A stretch of 64,000 nucleotides of DNA from Diplonema papillatum. Lineage: Eukaryota > Euglenozoa > Diplonemea > Diplonemida > Diplonemidae. The stretch lies in contig JAPJBO010000093.1 of NCBI GenBank assembly GCA_030068145.1, forward strand, positions 62,001 through 126,000, given 5' to 3'. Shown piece after piece: positions 10,928 through 22,280 of the stretch. A program made the translations under genes and the position numbers. The notes beneath the pieces are model-generated. The model made no database searches and was not told where the DNA came from. It saw only the letters and a program-made list of their open reading frames with translations. Each line of letters starts with the position of its first letter. Within the stretch, counting starts at the first letter, position 1.

Positions 10928-12435
10928 GGGATGTTTGCAGACGATGGGTAGGACGGGGGGGCGAGAGAAAAAGACGAGCGAGCGACGGAAACGACCGATT
11001 ACACTGAGCCTTTTAGGCTAGAAACGAGTCAAGGCCAACAATCTACATCGACAACGACAACTAGAAAAGTAAAGCTATTCACAATGCTGTTGTCAACTGA
11101 GCGAAGAACAGCGGAGTTGTTCTCTGAGAAAAAGAAAGAGAACGACTCCCTCACCTTCTTCTGAGTGGGTCGCTAAGGCGCGAAATTTGGAAGAAGCTAG
11201 TCCAACCAACCTGCGTTTAAATACCGTAATTCTAAAAATGTTGGCCCCCCTAAAAAGTTAGCCGGAATAAATGTTGGCCGGAAATAAACCTGGCGGTTTT
11301 GCCGGGTTTTTGGGGGGGCGCCAGGTCGAAATACGGTACAAGATTGATTGTCACAACAAGAAAATATTCAAGCAACTTCCCCCGGCAAAAGAACCTTGCA
11401 TCAAGGCCAAAGGAATCAACCACCTTCGGTGGGCTAGTCTGACATTTGCTTTCAAGAAAAGATAGCAACCCCCCTCTCTTCAAAACACGCACACAAACGA
11501 AGCTCAAAGACCGCGACACACCATGTTATCTTCAATGGCATGCGAAGACGCTGAAAGTAAATAATGTGGTCGACAATGAAAAGCAAAATAATAAACCAAA
11601 ACCACGCACTTCCTTCCGCTGGCAGTAATTTCTGGCTGAACAAGTAAGCCGAACTAAAGTACAATATCAACCCCCCCTGCGCTGCGAGCAAGGAACGAAG
11701 TAAAACTCCGGTACATCAAGGAATTCTCTCATAACGGCGATACTCGAGCTTTCAGAAGCCCAACGGTGGTGTGACTTGAAATTGTCTTGACGACCAAGTC
11801 ATCAAAAAATCTATTCGCAAGACCGAGACAGCATACGAACATCCCGCCGTATGCACACATGTAAGTGTCCGTCCCTGAGAAAATCCTTATGGAGATAGAG
11901 AGAAACGCAGTCAGCGCACATTGTCCCCTGACTGGTTCTCACGGGTGTTGTCGCGATAGTTAACTTAACGATTCTCGTTTCGCGCGACAGAGCCCCCTCC
12001 CTTAGCGTTGTCGTTACCGAGGTGAACGTTTCCTTACTCGAAAGCGTGGCTTGAAGGACCTGTGCAACCGGTCCAGATAGGCCAAACTACAACGATACCA
12101 TTACCAAACACGTTCTTGTTCTTGCAATCCCTCCCACTACTAACCTAAGATTTTCCCCCCGCCCAAGCTAAAACGTTTTGTTGTCGATCTACGCAATGCA
12201 AAGGAGGAAGGAATAGAAGAGCGGACAATGAAGAGAACCACCCGAACACCGCACAAGCAAAACGTCACAACTGTCACAGCCATGCTGGTTGGAACTCGAA
12301 ATAACGAAGAAGGCCGTGTGGTCGTACACCGGAACACAAGCTTGGAACTCGGGGCTTCAAGCGGGCTTTCGCTGAAAGCACACAGAAAGGAACGAAAGAT
12401 AAAAGCCGTGCGTAGCTGCCCGCTCATTCCCTCCC

Positions 12436-12506
12436 CCGACTTGATGCTAGCATCAAACACATGAGAGGCAAGTAGCGCCCGAACACGAAACTAAGATTTT
12501 CCCCCC
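12436..12506 (+). repeat. Dispersed repeat family R1
   Basis: This copy has the perfect palindrome TTGATGCTAGCATCAA, then CACATGAGAGGCAAGTAGCG, then GAACACGAAACTAAGATTTT and a C tract. It is nearly identical to 18351-18422. Confidence 0.9.
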
Positions 12507-12599
12507 GAAGAAAGAGAAGTTGCTAACCGTTGTCAACGCTGTTCGCTACAAAGCGTGTTTGACTGGCAGAAATGTGCATCGCAAACCGGAGGTGAAGAG

Positions 12600-12722
12600 A
12601 GAGAAGGTCTAGAGCACTACGTGCTCCTCAGCGATCAGTAACATGCTGTGCGGCTCACGGCCAGTGGTGCATACTGCGAGCTTTGGCCAGCCATGGCCGC
12701 GATTGCATGTACTGACAGGAGC
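12600..12722 (+). repeat. Local duplication, copy 1
   Basis: The segment with GCATACTGCGAGCTTTGGCC followed by AGCCATGGCCGCGATTGCAT is repeated at 13086-13197, offset 475 bp. The match is almost exact at its right end and looser at its left. A GC-rich palindrome (GTGCGCACGCGTGCGC) lies between the copies near 12875. Confidence 0.85.
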
Positions 12723-12805
12723 CTATTCTGAACCATGACAGCCTAGGCTAGGGCAGTGATGGGTGCGCACGGCATACCGTGCGGCCGTGCGCGCTTTTCT
12801 CGTGT

Positions 12806-12885
12806 TAACAATGCGTTGTTGGTACTATGAACTAGTAGTTGGCAGCGTACTACATGAAACTGACCAAAGCAGCTAGTGCGCACGC
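12806..12885 (+). repeat. Dispersed repeat family R5
   Basis: An AACAATGCGTTGTTGGTACT block followed by AGTAGTTGGCAGCGTACT recurs at 14175-14220 and, inside an intron of the large kinase gene, at 34356-34440. Homologous ends also occur at 12905-12960. Confidence 0.7.
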
Positions 12886-13085
12886 GTGCGCGCCGTTTGG
12901 CTACACTGCGCCGTGCGACCTTGCGCACTTTTTTTCGTAGTGACAATGCTTTGTAAAAACGAAAGAGAACGCTGGCCGCGTGTTAGGGAGAAGATTAGCC
13001 CAACGATCATACTCGGCACGTACTAACAAACACACGCCTATTCTTTTTTGAAAGTCGGCGCGCACGCGTGTGCACCCGTCTGTGG

Positions 13086-13197
13086 GAAGATCTAGGGGCC
13101 CTTGTGCTCCTCCTCAACTCCGGCAACGTGCTGTGCGGCTGGCGCATACTGCGAGCTTTGGCCAGCCATGGCCGCGATTGCATGTACTGACGCACCG
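13086..13197 (+). repeat. Local duplication, copy 2
   Basis: This is the second copy of the 12600-12722 segment. It lacks about ten bases before GCATACTGCG that the first copy has. Confidence 0.85.
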
Positions 13198-13685
13198 GTT
13201 ACCCATGGCGGTGTCCTGGGGCAAGAGAAACTTTCGGGGTGGGATGGGATCTTCCAAGGTTGCTCGAGTACAAGACCTCTCCCGTGCTAGTCCTCATGCG
13301 TGACGGTAGCGCCTGACGATTTTTCGTCGGCCTCAATGGCACGCGCAGCCAAGCGTTCACAGCGAGGTTGCTTCGTGTTCGCTTGACGTCGCTCACAGCC
13401 GAGCAGAGTCGCTTGCTATGTTGCGCTTTCTCTCTATCTTGGTCCTTCCTCTCTCGTCCCGCGGAACCCAACTGCAGAAACAGGTGGGCCTGACACCTTG
13501 ATGAAAAGGACAGAAATTTAATGTGGGTTCCAGTCCCTCATGGTTTCACGGATCCATTCCTTATCCATGAAATCATTCATTTTTTCCCTCTCTCGTTCCC
13601 CCTCTCTCCTTTTCCTTCGAAGCTGGTATCCTACATGATGAATGACTGAATGAAGACTTCCCACCCCCGCCAATCTCAGAACTCC

Positions 13686-13780
13686 GTATTACCTTTGGCG
13701 GGCCGGAGCCGTACTACCTTTGGCTGGCCGAAGCCGTATTACCTTTCGCTGGCCGAAGCCGTATTATCTTTGGCTGGCCA
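13686..13780 (+). repeat. 25-bp tandem repeat, four units
   Basis: Four near-identical units of 25 bp each contain CTTTGGCTGGCCGAAGCC (or CTTTCGCTGGCC). The fourth unit is cut short. Confidence 0.9.
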
Positions 13781-13988
13781 AATGTGGTCAACCCAACCGA
13801 CTGAGATTGCTGCAGTCTGAAACCGAGCCCCCGCTTTTAGCAAACCCGTTCCGAAATAGAAGAAGTTGGAACCGTCTAGAATCCAGGTAGCTGGAGCGAT
13901 TCTCCCGCTCTCCGTCGAAAGATGTTGGGTAACAGGAGTTTCCTGTGATTACTCGTTGGGATTTCTTGTGACTTCTAAAGGTTGGCCT

Positions 13989-14117
13989 TAGGAAGTACTT
14001 GAGGAGGCTGCCAGCTGCAAAAGATGAAAGGAGGTAAATGTGCTGTGGCCCACACGAAACACAGGTGAATCTGGGTTCAGTGAAAGCGTTCAACAAAAAA
14101 GACCCATTTTGTAGTTG
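13989..14117 (-). repeat. Dispersed repeat family R3
   Basis: The segment is an inverted copy of 38647-38785. It shares GTACTTGAGGAGGCTGCCAG, an AGGAGGTAAATGTGCTGTGG block, ACACGAAACACAGGTGAATC and a TTCAACAAAAAAGACCCATT end. Confidence 0.85.
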
Positions 14118-14220
14118 TATCGTTTCTCCCCTCTAGCCTCCCTCGACGGACAAGGCAGCCCCTCGAGTATTTTTTGTTAACAGTACATTGTTGGTACTAA
14201 AAATTAGTAGTTGGCAGTGT

Positions 14221-14336
14221 CATGATCATTTGCCAAATTTGCCACCTGAAACCACGTCCAGGATTTGGGCTCAGGGTAGTCAACGAAAGCTCTAGTTTCC
14301 ATTTTCTACTTCCTCCTACCCTCGCGTGTACGGTTT
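14221..14336 (+). repeat. Dispersed repeat family R2
   Basis: Nearly identical to 4421-4548. It directly follows an R5 end (TTGGTACTAAAAATTAGTAG), which suggests nested insertion or a composite element. Confidence 0.9.
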
Positions 14337-15162
14337 TTACAGAGCACAGTAGTACTGAACGGAACATCGGTTTCACCACTTACACGAATGCGTAAGCGCC
14401 TGTCTTTTGTGAGCCAGACGCGTGTACGACAAGGACCGAAGCCCGCTGTACAAATCCGTTTCCCCCGCTATCTCGTCATATTCTCTATTCCATAGCGTCT
14501 TGGTGGAGCTACCTGTTATCGGCTCCACTTCTTCTCAGCTACGATTCCCCCTGCCATGTGTGGCCGATTTCCTACCGAACGCACTAGCAGCTTCCGCCCC
14601 AGAAGAAGATGATGTGAACTTGCCCAAGAGGCAGGATTGCTGCTTCACACTATAAACCAAGATTTTCCCCTCCCGCCATCCCAGTTCCAGCCTTTTCATT
14701 CGAGCAGTCGCAAAATGAGAAACTCTTTCAGCACCTTGTGGCAAAAACACATTTGCTACTGCGCACATACGTGGGACTGCGAAGCTGTCGCGCTGGGTTC
14801 CCTAATTTGTTCCTGAGGTCTGCACGTCCGCATGAAGGAGATGTCCGCAGACGCTTGCGCAAACGCAGACAGCTTCGCGTCTGCTCACAACACCGCCCCC
14901 CTCTCCTCCCGTACAGTTAATGAGTCGAAAAGAGAACGAGTGTGAGAGAACGGAGGTAGTAAAAACTACTGCCAGACCGACGAAGACCCCGCAATCATTC
15001 TTGCGTTCCCTTATTCCACAAAGCCAGCACCAATAACAACGACCCCCTCCTCCCCCCCTTGGCTAGTCGAAGTGAATGAGAGAGTGAAAGAGTGCTCTCT
15101 GCAACCTTCTTCTGAGCATCCTCCACAAGCCCGCGGTTTAGTACACCTCCAGTGGTGCAGGC

Positions 15163-15527
15163 ATGTCGCTATTGAAATCAGCGAAGGCCCCCTCTATTCC
15201 TTTCCTGATAAAGGCTTTCCAAGTGGACCTCCTTCGAATTTCTCCCTCAATTACCAGTCAGCGACCCACCCCAGACGCCAGCAAACGAAAGACGAAGGAT
15301 GACAACCCTCCAGCCGAAGCAGAAGTGCCCAATGACACGCGTGAATCGGGAGGGCACGGGAAGGGAAACAACGCAAAGCGCCGGCGCGAAGACGATGATG
15401 CGAATGAGTGCAAGCGCCGGAGACACGGTACTGCGGGCATGTTGGCGAGATATTTGAGTCCAGCTAAACCCGAGACTTTGAAGTTACCTGTCAGCTGTGC
15501 TTCTGCAAAAAGCACCGCTTTGAGCAT
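15163..15527 (+). CDS. Possible small nuclear-type protein, unrecognised
   Basis: A frame opening with ATG at 15163 encodes a short hydrophobic/helical start, then a charged middle with two basic clusters (AKRRRED and CKRRRHG) separated by an acidic run. That arrangement resembles a bipartite nuclear signal. The codons are GC-rich through about 15420, like the supported genes. The frame continues to 15633, but from about 15534 it runs into a duplicated repeat, so the true end is probably a splice site or the model is wrong. No family is recognised. It could be one exon of a gene whose other exons I cannot place. Confidence 0.3.
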
Positions 15528-15533
15528 GAATCA

Positions 15534-15880
15534 TGACCATTCTCCCATTTATTACCTCCCGAGGACGCAACGAATACCGCCAGTAAAATACATGAAAGAC
15601 GCTCTCCATTGGCATCCGCTGATTTTCACATGAACGTAAAATAGTGCGCCTCATTCCTTCCCCAGGATCAGCAGCTGCTGATTTTTGTAAGCCTGCCTTA
15701 ACCGGAATTTAAGCATACCGGTTACTTACTACTGCTCCGTTTCGACCTCTTACCTCTGGACAACAATTCCAAACCAGATACCGGGAAAGGAGTGAAGATT
15801 CAAACTCTTGTCTACCACCAGCTGAACGGGAAGGCATCAGCACAGGCCTCCCGCTTCAGCTGCCAACGAGGCATCTTAGC
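15534..15880 (+). repeat. Diverged direct duplication, copy A
   Basis: Blocks here reappear in the same order at 16030-16425: TCTCCCATTT..TACCTCCCG, AATACCGCCAGTAAAA, CCCCAGGATCAGCAGCTGCT, and the CTCTGGAC..AA..CCAAAC region. The two copies are strongly diverged. Confidence 0.65.
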
Positions 15881-16029
15881 AAAATAAATAAATCGGGACG
15901 CTGTTTTCCAATGATTGGTGCACTTGCCTGGGAGCACCTGTTGATGACATCTTTGTGAGAACCCAGAAAGACCCAGGCTTTGAATCAATCTTGCCAAACT
16001 GTGATTTCAGCGAACATGAAGCATCGCCT

Positions 16030-16425
16030 TTCTCCCATTTTTCCTCCCGTGCACGCACAATACCGCCAGTAAAAAGGCAAAATCAGATAGGTGCATGCCT
16101 CGTCTTTCGCACATAGGCATGCACCAACCTAACTTGCTATCTAGCATCAAGCACGTATGAGAGAGGCAGGATTTAGAGTTCCCTCAGGAGCGGTATCACA
16201 ATACGTCTCTCAATCCTCCCCAGATCAGCAGCTGCTGCTTTGACAGGCTTGCGTACTGCTTGGCTGCCTTCATGGCACCTGCACTTTACCGGATTCCGCG
16301 TTGGCACCGGATATTTCTGCATCCTTTCAACCTCTGGACGAAAATGCCAAACTCACGGCCATACCCGGGAAGAATCTTCAAACGAACTCTCGCAGCATGC
16401 GTCATAACAGTCCCTCAGCCAACGC
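16030..16425 (+). repeat. Diverged direct duplication, copy B
   Basis: This is the partner of 15534-15880. A short part of it (TGCCTTCATGGCACCTGCAC then TTTACCGG) also occurs inverted near 61064-61100, so it belongs to a dispersed family. Confidence 0.65.
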
Positions 16426-16473
16426 GGCACCCTAGCGGGGAAAAAAAGAAAGGAAGAAAAAACACGAATAGGA

Positions 16474-17115
16474 CCCCCCCCCCTAGGGCTATGTTGGCAA
16501 GTAAACGCGTTTCCATCCGTTTTTTCCAAAACATGGAAACGGAAACGGAAACGGAAACGGAAACGGAAACGGCACCTTGGCTTTGCAGGCTACCCACAAA
16601 CCACGCTAACACCACCAGGGGATACTACACGGTGAAGTCCAGCCCCAGAAGTTGGAGTTGAAGAGGGCGCCCGAGTCACACCCAAAAAGCGGGTGTGACA
16701 CCCGCTTTTTTAACTCCAGCTTTAACTCCAGCTTCTGAGGCTGCTCACATCCCGCACAGGGTGTGTTAACTTGCGGCCAAAACCGAAAATAATGTCGTGC
16801 ATACGAACCTCGTCGAGAAAATAAACGGGGTGGTCACCATGCCCAATTCTCTGAGTGCTTGGTTGCCACCAGGATGTTCGGGACTACTTCGGAGACAGCA
16901 CCGCTTGCACAGATAAATTTATTCTGCTGGCTCGTTGAGAAATACCCCTAAATTTTTTTTCCCCCGCCCATCCGAGGTGTGGTCACCTTACACACTGCAA
17001 TCTGCAGCAGCCGTTTCCCAAATAAGGAAACGCCGTTTCCTTGAAAGGATGGAAACGGAAACGGAAACGGAAACGGGAAACGTTTCCGTTTACTTGCCAT
17101 CATAGCTAGGGGGGG
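16474..17115. mobile_element. Inverted-repeat element M2 with GGAAAC hexamer arrays
   Basis: The left end (C tract, CTAGGGCTATG, TTGGCAAGTAAACGCGTTTC) is the inverse of the right end (GTTTCCGTTTACTTGCC, CATAGCTAGGGGGG). Each end carries a run of GGAAAC hexamers (16535-16572 and 17051-17078). The interior has a perfect hairpin at 16686-16710 with 12-bp arms around AAAAGCGGGTGT, and no coding sequence. It looks like a foldback or MITE-type element. Confidence 0.65.
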
Positions 17116-18322
17116 TCAAAAGCTGTCAAAATAGGTCATTTTTTTGGGAACCACATAGGGGCTCCTAAAAGGCAATAAAATTTGGTAAACCGCCCCAGAA
17201 CCGTATAGAAATGCCTAAAACATGCTTTTTGGCTGCTGAAGTGCCCCGAAAAGGCCTTTTTACGAGTGCCCAATTTTTGGACTCAGGGTGGACACCGTTT
17301 GGTACCGGTGTTCTTCTTTTTAGGTGACAACCCCAAAAATTGTGACAGCATGAACCGAAGAAGGAAAACAACACTGCCCAAACCTATGTATTTTTACTCA
17401 AAAGACTTTCCTGAGAGTTGGGGATGGTGGGGCTTCGTAGGAGGCATTGACAAGCGACTCAATGAGGTACGGCTTCGTAACGTGCCGCCCCCTCGAGTCC
17501 TTGACGTCAGCGCCAGCTTTCGTAGTGGCCTGTGTCGTGTAGCGTGCTACCGCAAGCTGCAGATACCCTGCCCTGAGCTGCTATGTCGTGGCAGTCCTAT
17601 AAATCCACCGCCGAACCTTTTCGTTCAAGTCCAGTTTTCTATTTTTGTTCAAGCTCAACGTGCGTTGGGGTTAGGTACCAGAGATACACCCCGGTGACCA
17701 GTATTGTCTTCCGTGCGTGTGCAATGCGACCCTTTCGGGGTGGTGTACGAAAGGCGAACTTGAATAAAAGACACTGTCGCGTGCATCCCTTCAACAAAAA
17801 CGTTGGGATCTGGAAAATCCCACTACGGATGAGAGCATCTCATTGTTTTTCTCGGAAAGACATCGAACTTTGTGAATATCGCTCCAGCAGAAGTTCGGGG
17901 AAGAGCTGCTGCCTGCGGTGTCAACAACACCTCAGCTTGCGCAAGACTCAGAGAGCCTTTTGGGACGTTGTTAACCATCCAGACGAGCAACGTTCATAGC
18001 TGCCTTCCTCCTGGGTGTCGTTTGCCCTTTTGTTGCTTCCATTTGTGGCTGCCTGCACGTGATTGTAGCCTCATCTTTGCATGGTATGAACAGTGAAGCA
18101 CACACACAGGCTGCTAGCCGGTACCAAACGGTGTCCACCCTAAAACCATCAACTATTACACCCCCCCCTGGGCCATTTTCCATGAAACTTCCCCCAAAAA
18201 CACGTTTCCGGGCATTTCTGAGGCGGGTTGCATGGGTTTTTAGCCTTAAACTGCTGTTAAGTCTACAGGCTGAAAATGTCACCATTTTGATGCAAAAAAA
18301 GACCTTTTGACCCCCCCCCTGG
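17106..18322. mobile_element. Long inverted-repeat element M3
   Basis: A 24-bp block at 17285-17308 (AGGGTGGACACCGTTTGGTA plus CCGG) is repeated exactly inverted at 18118-18141. Outside it both arms continue for about 180 bp with partial inverted similarity. They end in the same GGGGGGGTCAAAAG motif at 17109-17122 and, inverted, near 18306-18319. The interior of about 800 bp has frames (17266-17697, 17583-17999) but no recognised transposase motif. It directly abuts M2, and the two share the CTAGGGGGGG junction. Confidence 0.7.
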
Positions 18323-18350
18323 CCCCCCCCCCACCCCCCCCTGCATTCCG

Positions 18351-18422
18351 CGAAGAAGACTTGATGCTAGCATCAAACACATGAGAGGCAAGTAGCGCCT
18401 GAACACGAAACCAAGATTTTCA
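18351..18422 (+). repeat. Dispersed repeat family R1
   Basis: Nearly identical to 12436-12506, with the perfect palindrome TTGATGCTAGCATCAA. It immediately follows the right end of element M3 and its C tracts. Confidence 0.9.
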
Positions 18423-19056
18423 CTCCTCAGCAACAGTTTTCACAAAGCACTATTTTTGACAAATCGCCGCACTCGCAGAACGAACCAACCACGGCGTTGC
18501 TGCTCTTTCAAAGTATACAGGGAGGTGCTGTATGAGTTGTGATGAGTGGGTGTGTTCGACCTTGGGACTTAATCCTATCGCAACTCAGCCTCCCTGCAGA
18601 GAGTGACTTGTGGTGGTGGTTTCATCGATCGCACCATTGTTTCTGCATGCAGGCTTGGTACGTCAGATCTCTGACGGCACGTTTCAGAGCCCGCGTTTCT
18701 GGTGAGCGGGCGCTGTTGCAGTTCAAGTACTACCACAGGCTGATGCGGAATTCAAGGCCGTGGCTTTTTCGATCCTTTTTATGCGCCCCAGCTGTAAAAT
18801 TGCACACCATTACTTTCCAGGGGCCTGTAATTGGACCCGAAAAAAGCCCTGATCACCGACAACACAAAACAAAAAACGAGAACGAAGGGATAAAGAAAGA
18901 AGAAAACCGACGTGAGTGATTTCTTGGCCATCATCTTGGGACGCGAGCTGCCTACTAGATGTAAGGAGACCGGAAACTCCCAACAGAGTTTGAAGTTAGA
19001 ATATCTGTAGCGCGGGGCCCGCAGTAGTCACTGGGTGACTACCTTTTCGATCGTAC

Positions 19057-19340
19057 CGTGGCGTGCTTCAGGCGCTTGCATCTCCTTCGAATCATCGTCT
19101 TCGCAGGGTCGCTTTGCGTCCTTCTCCTCCCGCCGGTGTGCATGCTTCTGCCCGGTCGTCATCCCTTGTCTTCGTTTTGCTGGCGCCGATATCTTCCTGG
19201 TCCCTGCACTCTAACTCGTCTCTCTCTCTCTTCCTCGTTGGTGCCGGAGTCACTGGCAGGGAGTGCGGCGCTCGCCCGTCCGCGTTCCGGAGTGGTGCTT
19301 TCTGCAACTTCGGGCCTGCTCGAGGCGTGGTTGGCCTCTG
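19057..19340 (+). repeat. Relative of the minisatellite flank, without the array
   Basis: 19100-19200 resembles 5541-5640 (GGTCGCTTTGCGTCCTT, a GTGCATNCTTCT block, TCTTCCTG), and 19239-19340 loosely resembles 8453-8560 (GGTGC, ..TC.CTGGCA, GCGGCG). Where the other locus has 117 minisatellite units, this one has a short CTCTCTCT stretch. It also has a short open frame (19058-19375), but the two loci do not keep the same frame downstream, so I treat both as non-coding. Confidence 0.5.
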
Positions 19341-20504
19341 GTTTAGCCGGCATCACTTCGTTGCCTGATCATTAGTTTTTGTTCCACGGGGAAACATAGC
19401 TAACGCCTGATCCGTCGCACCTACTGATATCAAGTAGATGCTCTCCTGCTTCTGCGTTGACGGGTGATGATCAGCAACGTGAGACGGAAGTTGTGAGAAG
19501 CCGGAAAAGAGCAGTAGCTATCGGACTCGCGTTTTTAAGGACGAATTCCAAAATGGATTCGCTTTTACATAAGCGCCAGCTTGGAAGGGAATTCGTCGAG
19601 CTGCCAAACAAAGAACCGAAGGGTTTCCAAGTGCTGCACCTATTGAACACGTGTTGAAAGGTCAAATCATCGCCTAGCCGTGCTTGATTTCATGGAGTTG
19701 CCAGCCCAGACTTATTCTCCAATTATATTCATTGACTTAGCGGCAAGGTTGACAGCTATGAAATCCGAGAGATGGCAAAGCATATATCGCTCACGCCGCT
19801 CCTTCCTTCAAGCGGGACTACTGAAAACAAGGCGCAATCCAAATGATAGATTAGGAATCACCTCTGCTTGCCTAGACTCTGGGGGCTAAACCTAACCAGC
19901 TCCCTGGTTTCTCTCATTATCTATTGCCCGAGTGAAAAGCGGGAGGCAATTGAAACGTGAGAAGCGAATAGCTCAGCAGGAGAAAGGTGGTGCGCCTTAA
20001 CGACAACTCACTGGTAGCAGAAACAGCAGAACGGCTCATGTGGGTTTGTGCCGCCAACAGCGAAAAAATCAAAGGTCCACAAGGAAAACAAAGCAAGCAA
20101 AGAAACAAAGTCGTCAGACATCAGAACGACGTATATCGTCGACCGCACAAAAATCGGACAGAGATTGGAAGTAAAGGTTGCGTAGTAATAGCCCGAATTA
20201 CTACACGGCTGATTTCCCGGGTGGGGGAATGCAGGTGAATTCGTCTTGATTCCACTTTTTCACTCGCGGATTCACTCCTCCAACCGGTGGGAGTCCGCCG
20301 TGTAGTCTACGCAACCTGTATAGCTTGGTCTAAAGATCATCCTAGAGGCACTGAAGAACACGATATTCCGTACATGATGTCGAGAAGCGACGTGACTAAA
20401 AGAACGCAGATAAGACCTCAATAAGCCTACAAACATCTGAAGAACGTTTACTTTATTTTTTTCCACCAATTCATCGGGGCAGCAGTCAGTTGTGAGACTG
20501 ACAG

Positions 20505-20678
20505 ATGAGCAGCGTCACCTCCCCTAGCGAGCTCTCGGATCAAGCTGCGTCTGATGCAGCTGTTGTATGGATCGCCTACATACACTCAACCGCGCGTGCC
20601 TTCATTGCGAAGGTTACTGCTGCGGCCTTCTGGGTGGCAGCTGTGTCAGGTCAAGTAGCGAGATCTGAGGCCCTGTGA
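20505..20678 (+). CDS. Possible small ORF, 57 codons
   Basis: An ATG at 20505 opens a 57-codon frame. It has a Ser/Glu-rich start and a central alanine/valine-rich stretch (AFWVAAVSGQVA) that could form a helix or weak membrane segment. Base composition is richer in GC than the surroundings. No family, splice site or duplicate supports it, so it may be chance or a single exon. Confidence 0.2.
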   Translation: MSSVTSPSELSDQAASDAAVVWIAYIHSTARAFIAKVTAAAFWVAAVSGQVARSEAL

Positions 20679-20903
20679 TGGCTGAGTGCACACCTATGCA
20701 GGGCTGCATCCTCGTGTTGTAGCCGTGTTGCGTATAAGGCTTCGTGGGGGCCTGGACAACCACCTCATCAGTTTAGGGCACAAACCTTTCTCGACAGTGA
20801 TTGGACAGTCGGGATTGCCGGGGGCGGGTCTCCATGAAGAAGAGAATTGTAAAGCAAGACCTGCCCCCTGCGCCTGCTGTCTCCGGCTGCTTCGGCAGAC
20901 GAC

Positions 20904-20928
20904 ACTACTACTACTACTACTACTACTA
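20904..20928 (+). repeat. CTA trinucleotide microsatellite
   Basis: About eight CTA units in a row. Confidence 0.9.
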
Positions 20929-21485
20929 AACCAATTCATCAGAAACAACCCCAGCTCCGGAACTGTTTCTTGCTGTCCATCCTGCCTAACTTGTCTCCAC
21001 CGTCCCCGTTCCGCAGCTTCAGCCGACCATGCTGCGAACATCTACATATAAGCTCGGAAGAAAGAAACAGAGCAGAACGTGCAAGTTGCACTCACAAGCC
21101 ACGACGACGACACGGCCCTCTCACGCGCGTTTATGAAGACATTTCTGAAGATTTGCGCCTAATTTTGTGGGCGCACGATGTGTTCCATTGTTTCGTCTCG
21201 TCTGTGCACCATTTTTTCGACAATAAAGGAAAAGCGAACCCAAAAATAAACAACAAAAATGCTACATCGGTCCACGATAGGAAAATAAATGAAGAAGCCG
21301 AGCAGACCTCTGGATTTGTGGTGAGCTAAACACCCGCCTCCCAGCCTCAATGGTCAACCGGACACCGAACCTCTAAACCACAACAAACAAGCATTTGTCC
21401 ACAAGTAGTTCTGTGGATAAACCCTCTCACCAAAAATAATGCTGGTGGCGCAAAGCAATCGTTGCACTAGTTGTCGAGGATGAAC

Positions 21486-21543
21486 GCTGCAACCCCGCAC
21501 TCAACCCAAATTCTGCCTGTGCTTTGTGTGGGGTTCAAGCGCA
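21486..21543 (+). repeat. Dispersed repeat family R3, partial
   Basis: CCCCGCACTCAACCCAAATT and GTGCTTTGTGTGGGGTT match 23772-23832 and, more distantly, 38680-38740. Confidence 0.75.
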
Positions 21544-21839
21544 TTTCCAAAGACGAGGCTGCAAAAGCTTTTGTTTTACAGAAGGACAGGCGCCTGCCGG
21601 CTGGTGCGCCTTGCCTGTGTTCACCTCAAAACACAAACGCGCACATTGCAACAATGGCCACCCGGTGATTTTAGCTCTGGAGCTCCAATCAAGAAAAACA
21701 AAAACTATAACTCTAAAAACCACCTTTCTACCAAACTTGTTTGAGCACCTTTGCGCTTCGTGCGCTCTCTCTCTCTCCCTCTCTCTCTTTGTCCATCTCT
21801 CTCTACACCACACACCCACACGTGAGGTGACAACTTGGG

Positions 21840-22106
<267 letters not shown>

Positions 22107-22195
22107 AATATTTACCATTCGACCCCCGCCCTGAACACAAAACTAAGATTTCCCCCGCCCCCTATTTTTGCATCTTTTTTCTAGACAACATCTTC

Positions 22196-22280
22196 CTCGA
22201 AAAAGACTTGATGAAGACTAGCATCAACCATGCATGAGAGGCAGTGCTCTGCCTAAGCATTAAACTAAGATTTTCCCCCC
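22196..22280 (+). repeat. Dispersed repeat family R1, disrupted palindrome
   Basis: The element reads ACTTGATGAAGACTAGCATC, so the palindrome is interrupted by four bases. Then follow CATGCATGAGAGGCAGTG and ATTAAACTAAGATTTTCCCC. Confidence 0.85.

Larger units (their letters stand above)
10928..15162. other. Repeat-rich region with no supported gene
   Basis: Nothing here looks like a gene. The stretch holds repeats of families R1, R2, R3 and R5, a 475-bp-spaced duplication (12600/13086), a 25-bp tandem repeat, and the G/C tracts and AT-rich DNA between them. Reading frames of 60-106 codons on both strands have no domain-like sequence. Confidence 0.5.

Noticed and set aside
16686-16710. Bacterial-type intrinsic terminator
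   Set aside because: The perfect stem lies within an inverted-repeat element in eukaryotic DNA, with no gene ending before it.
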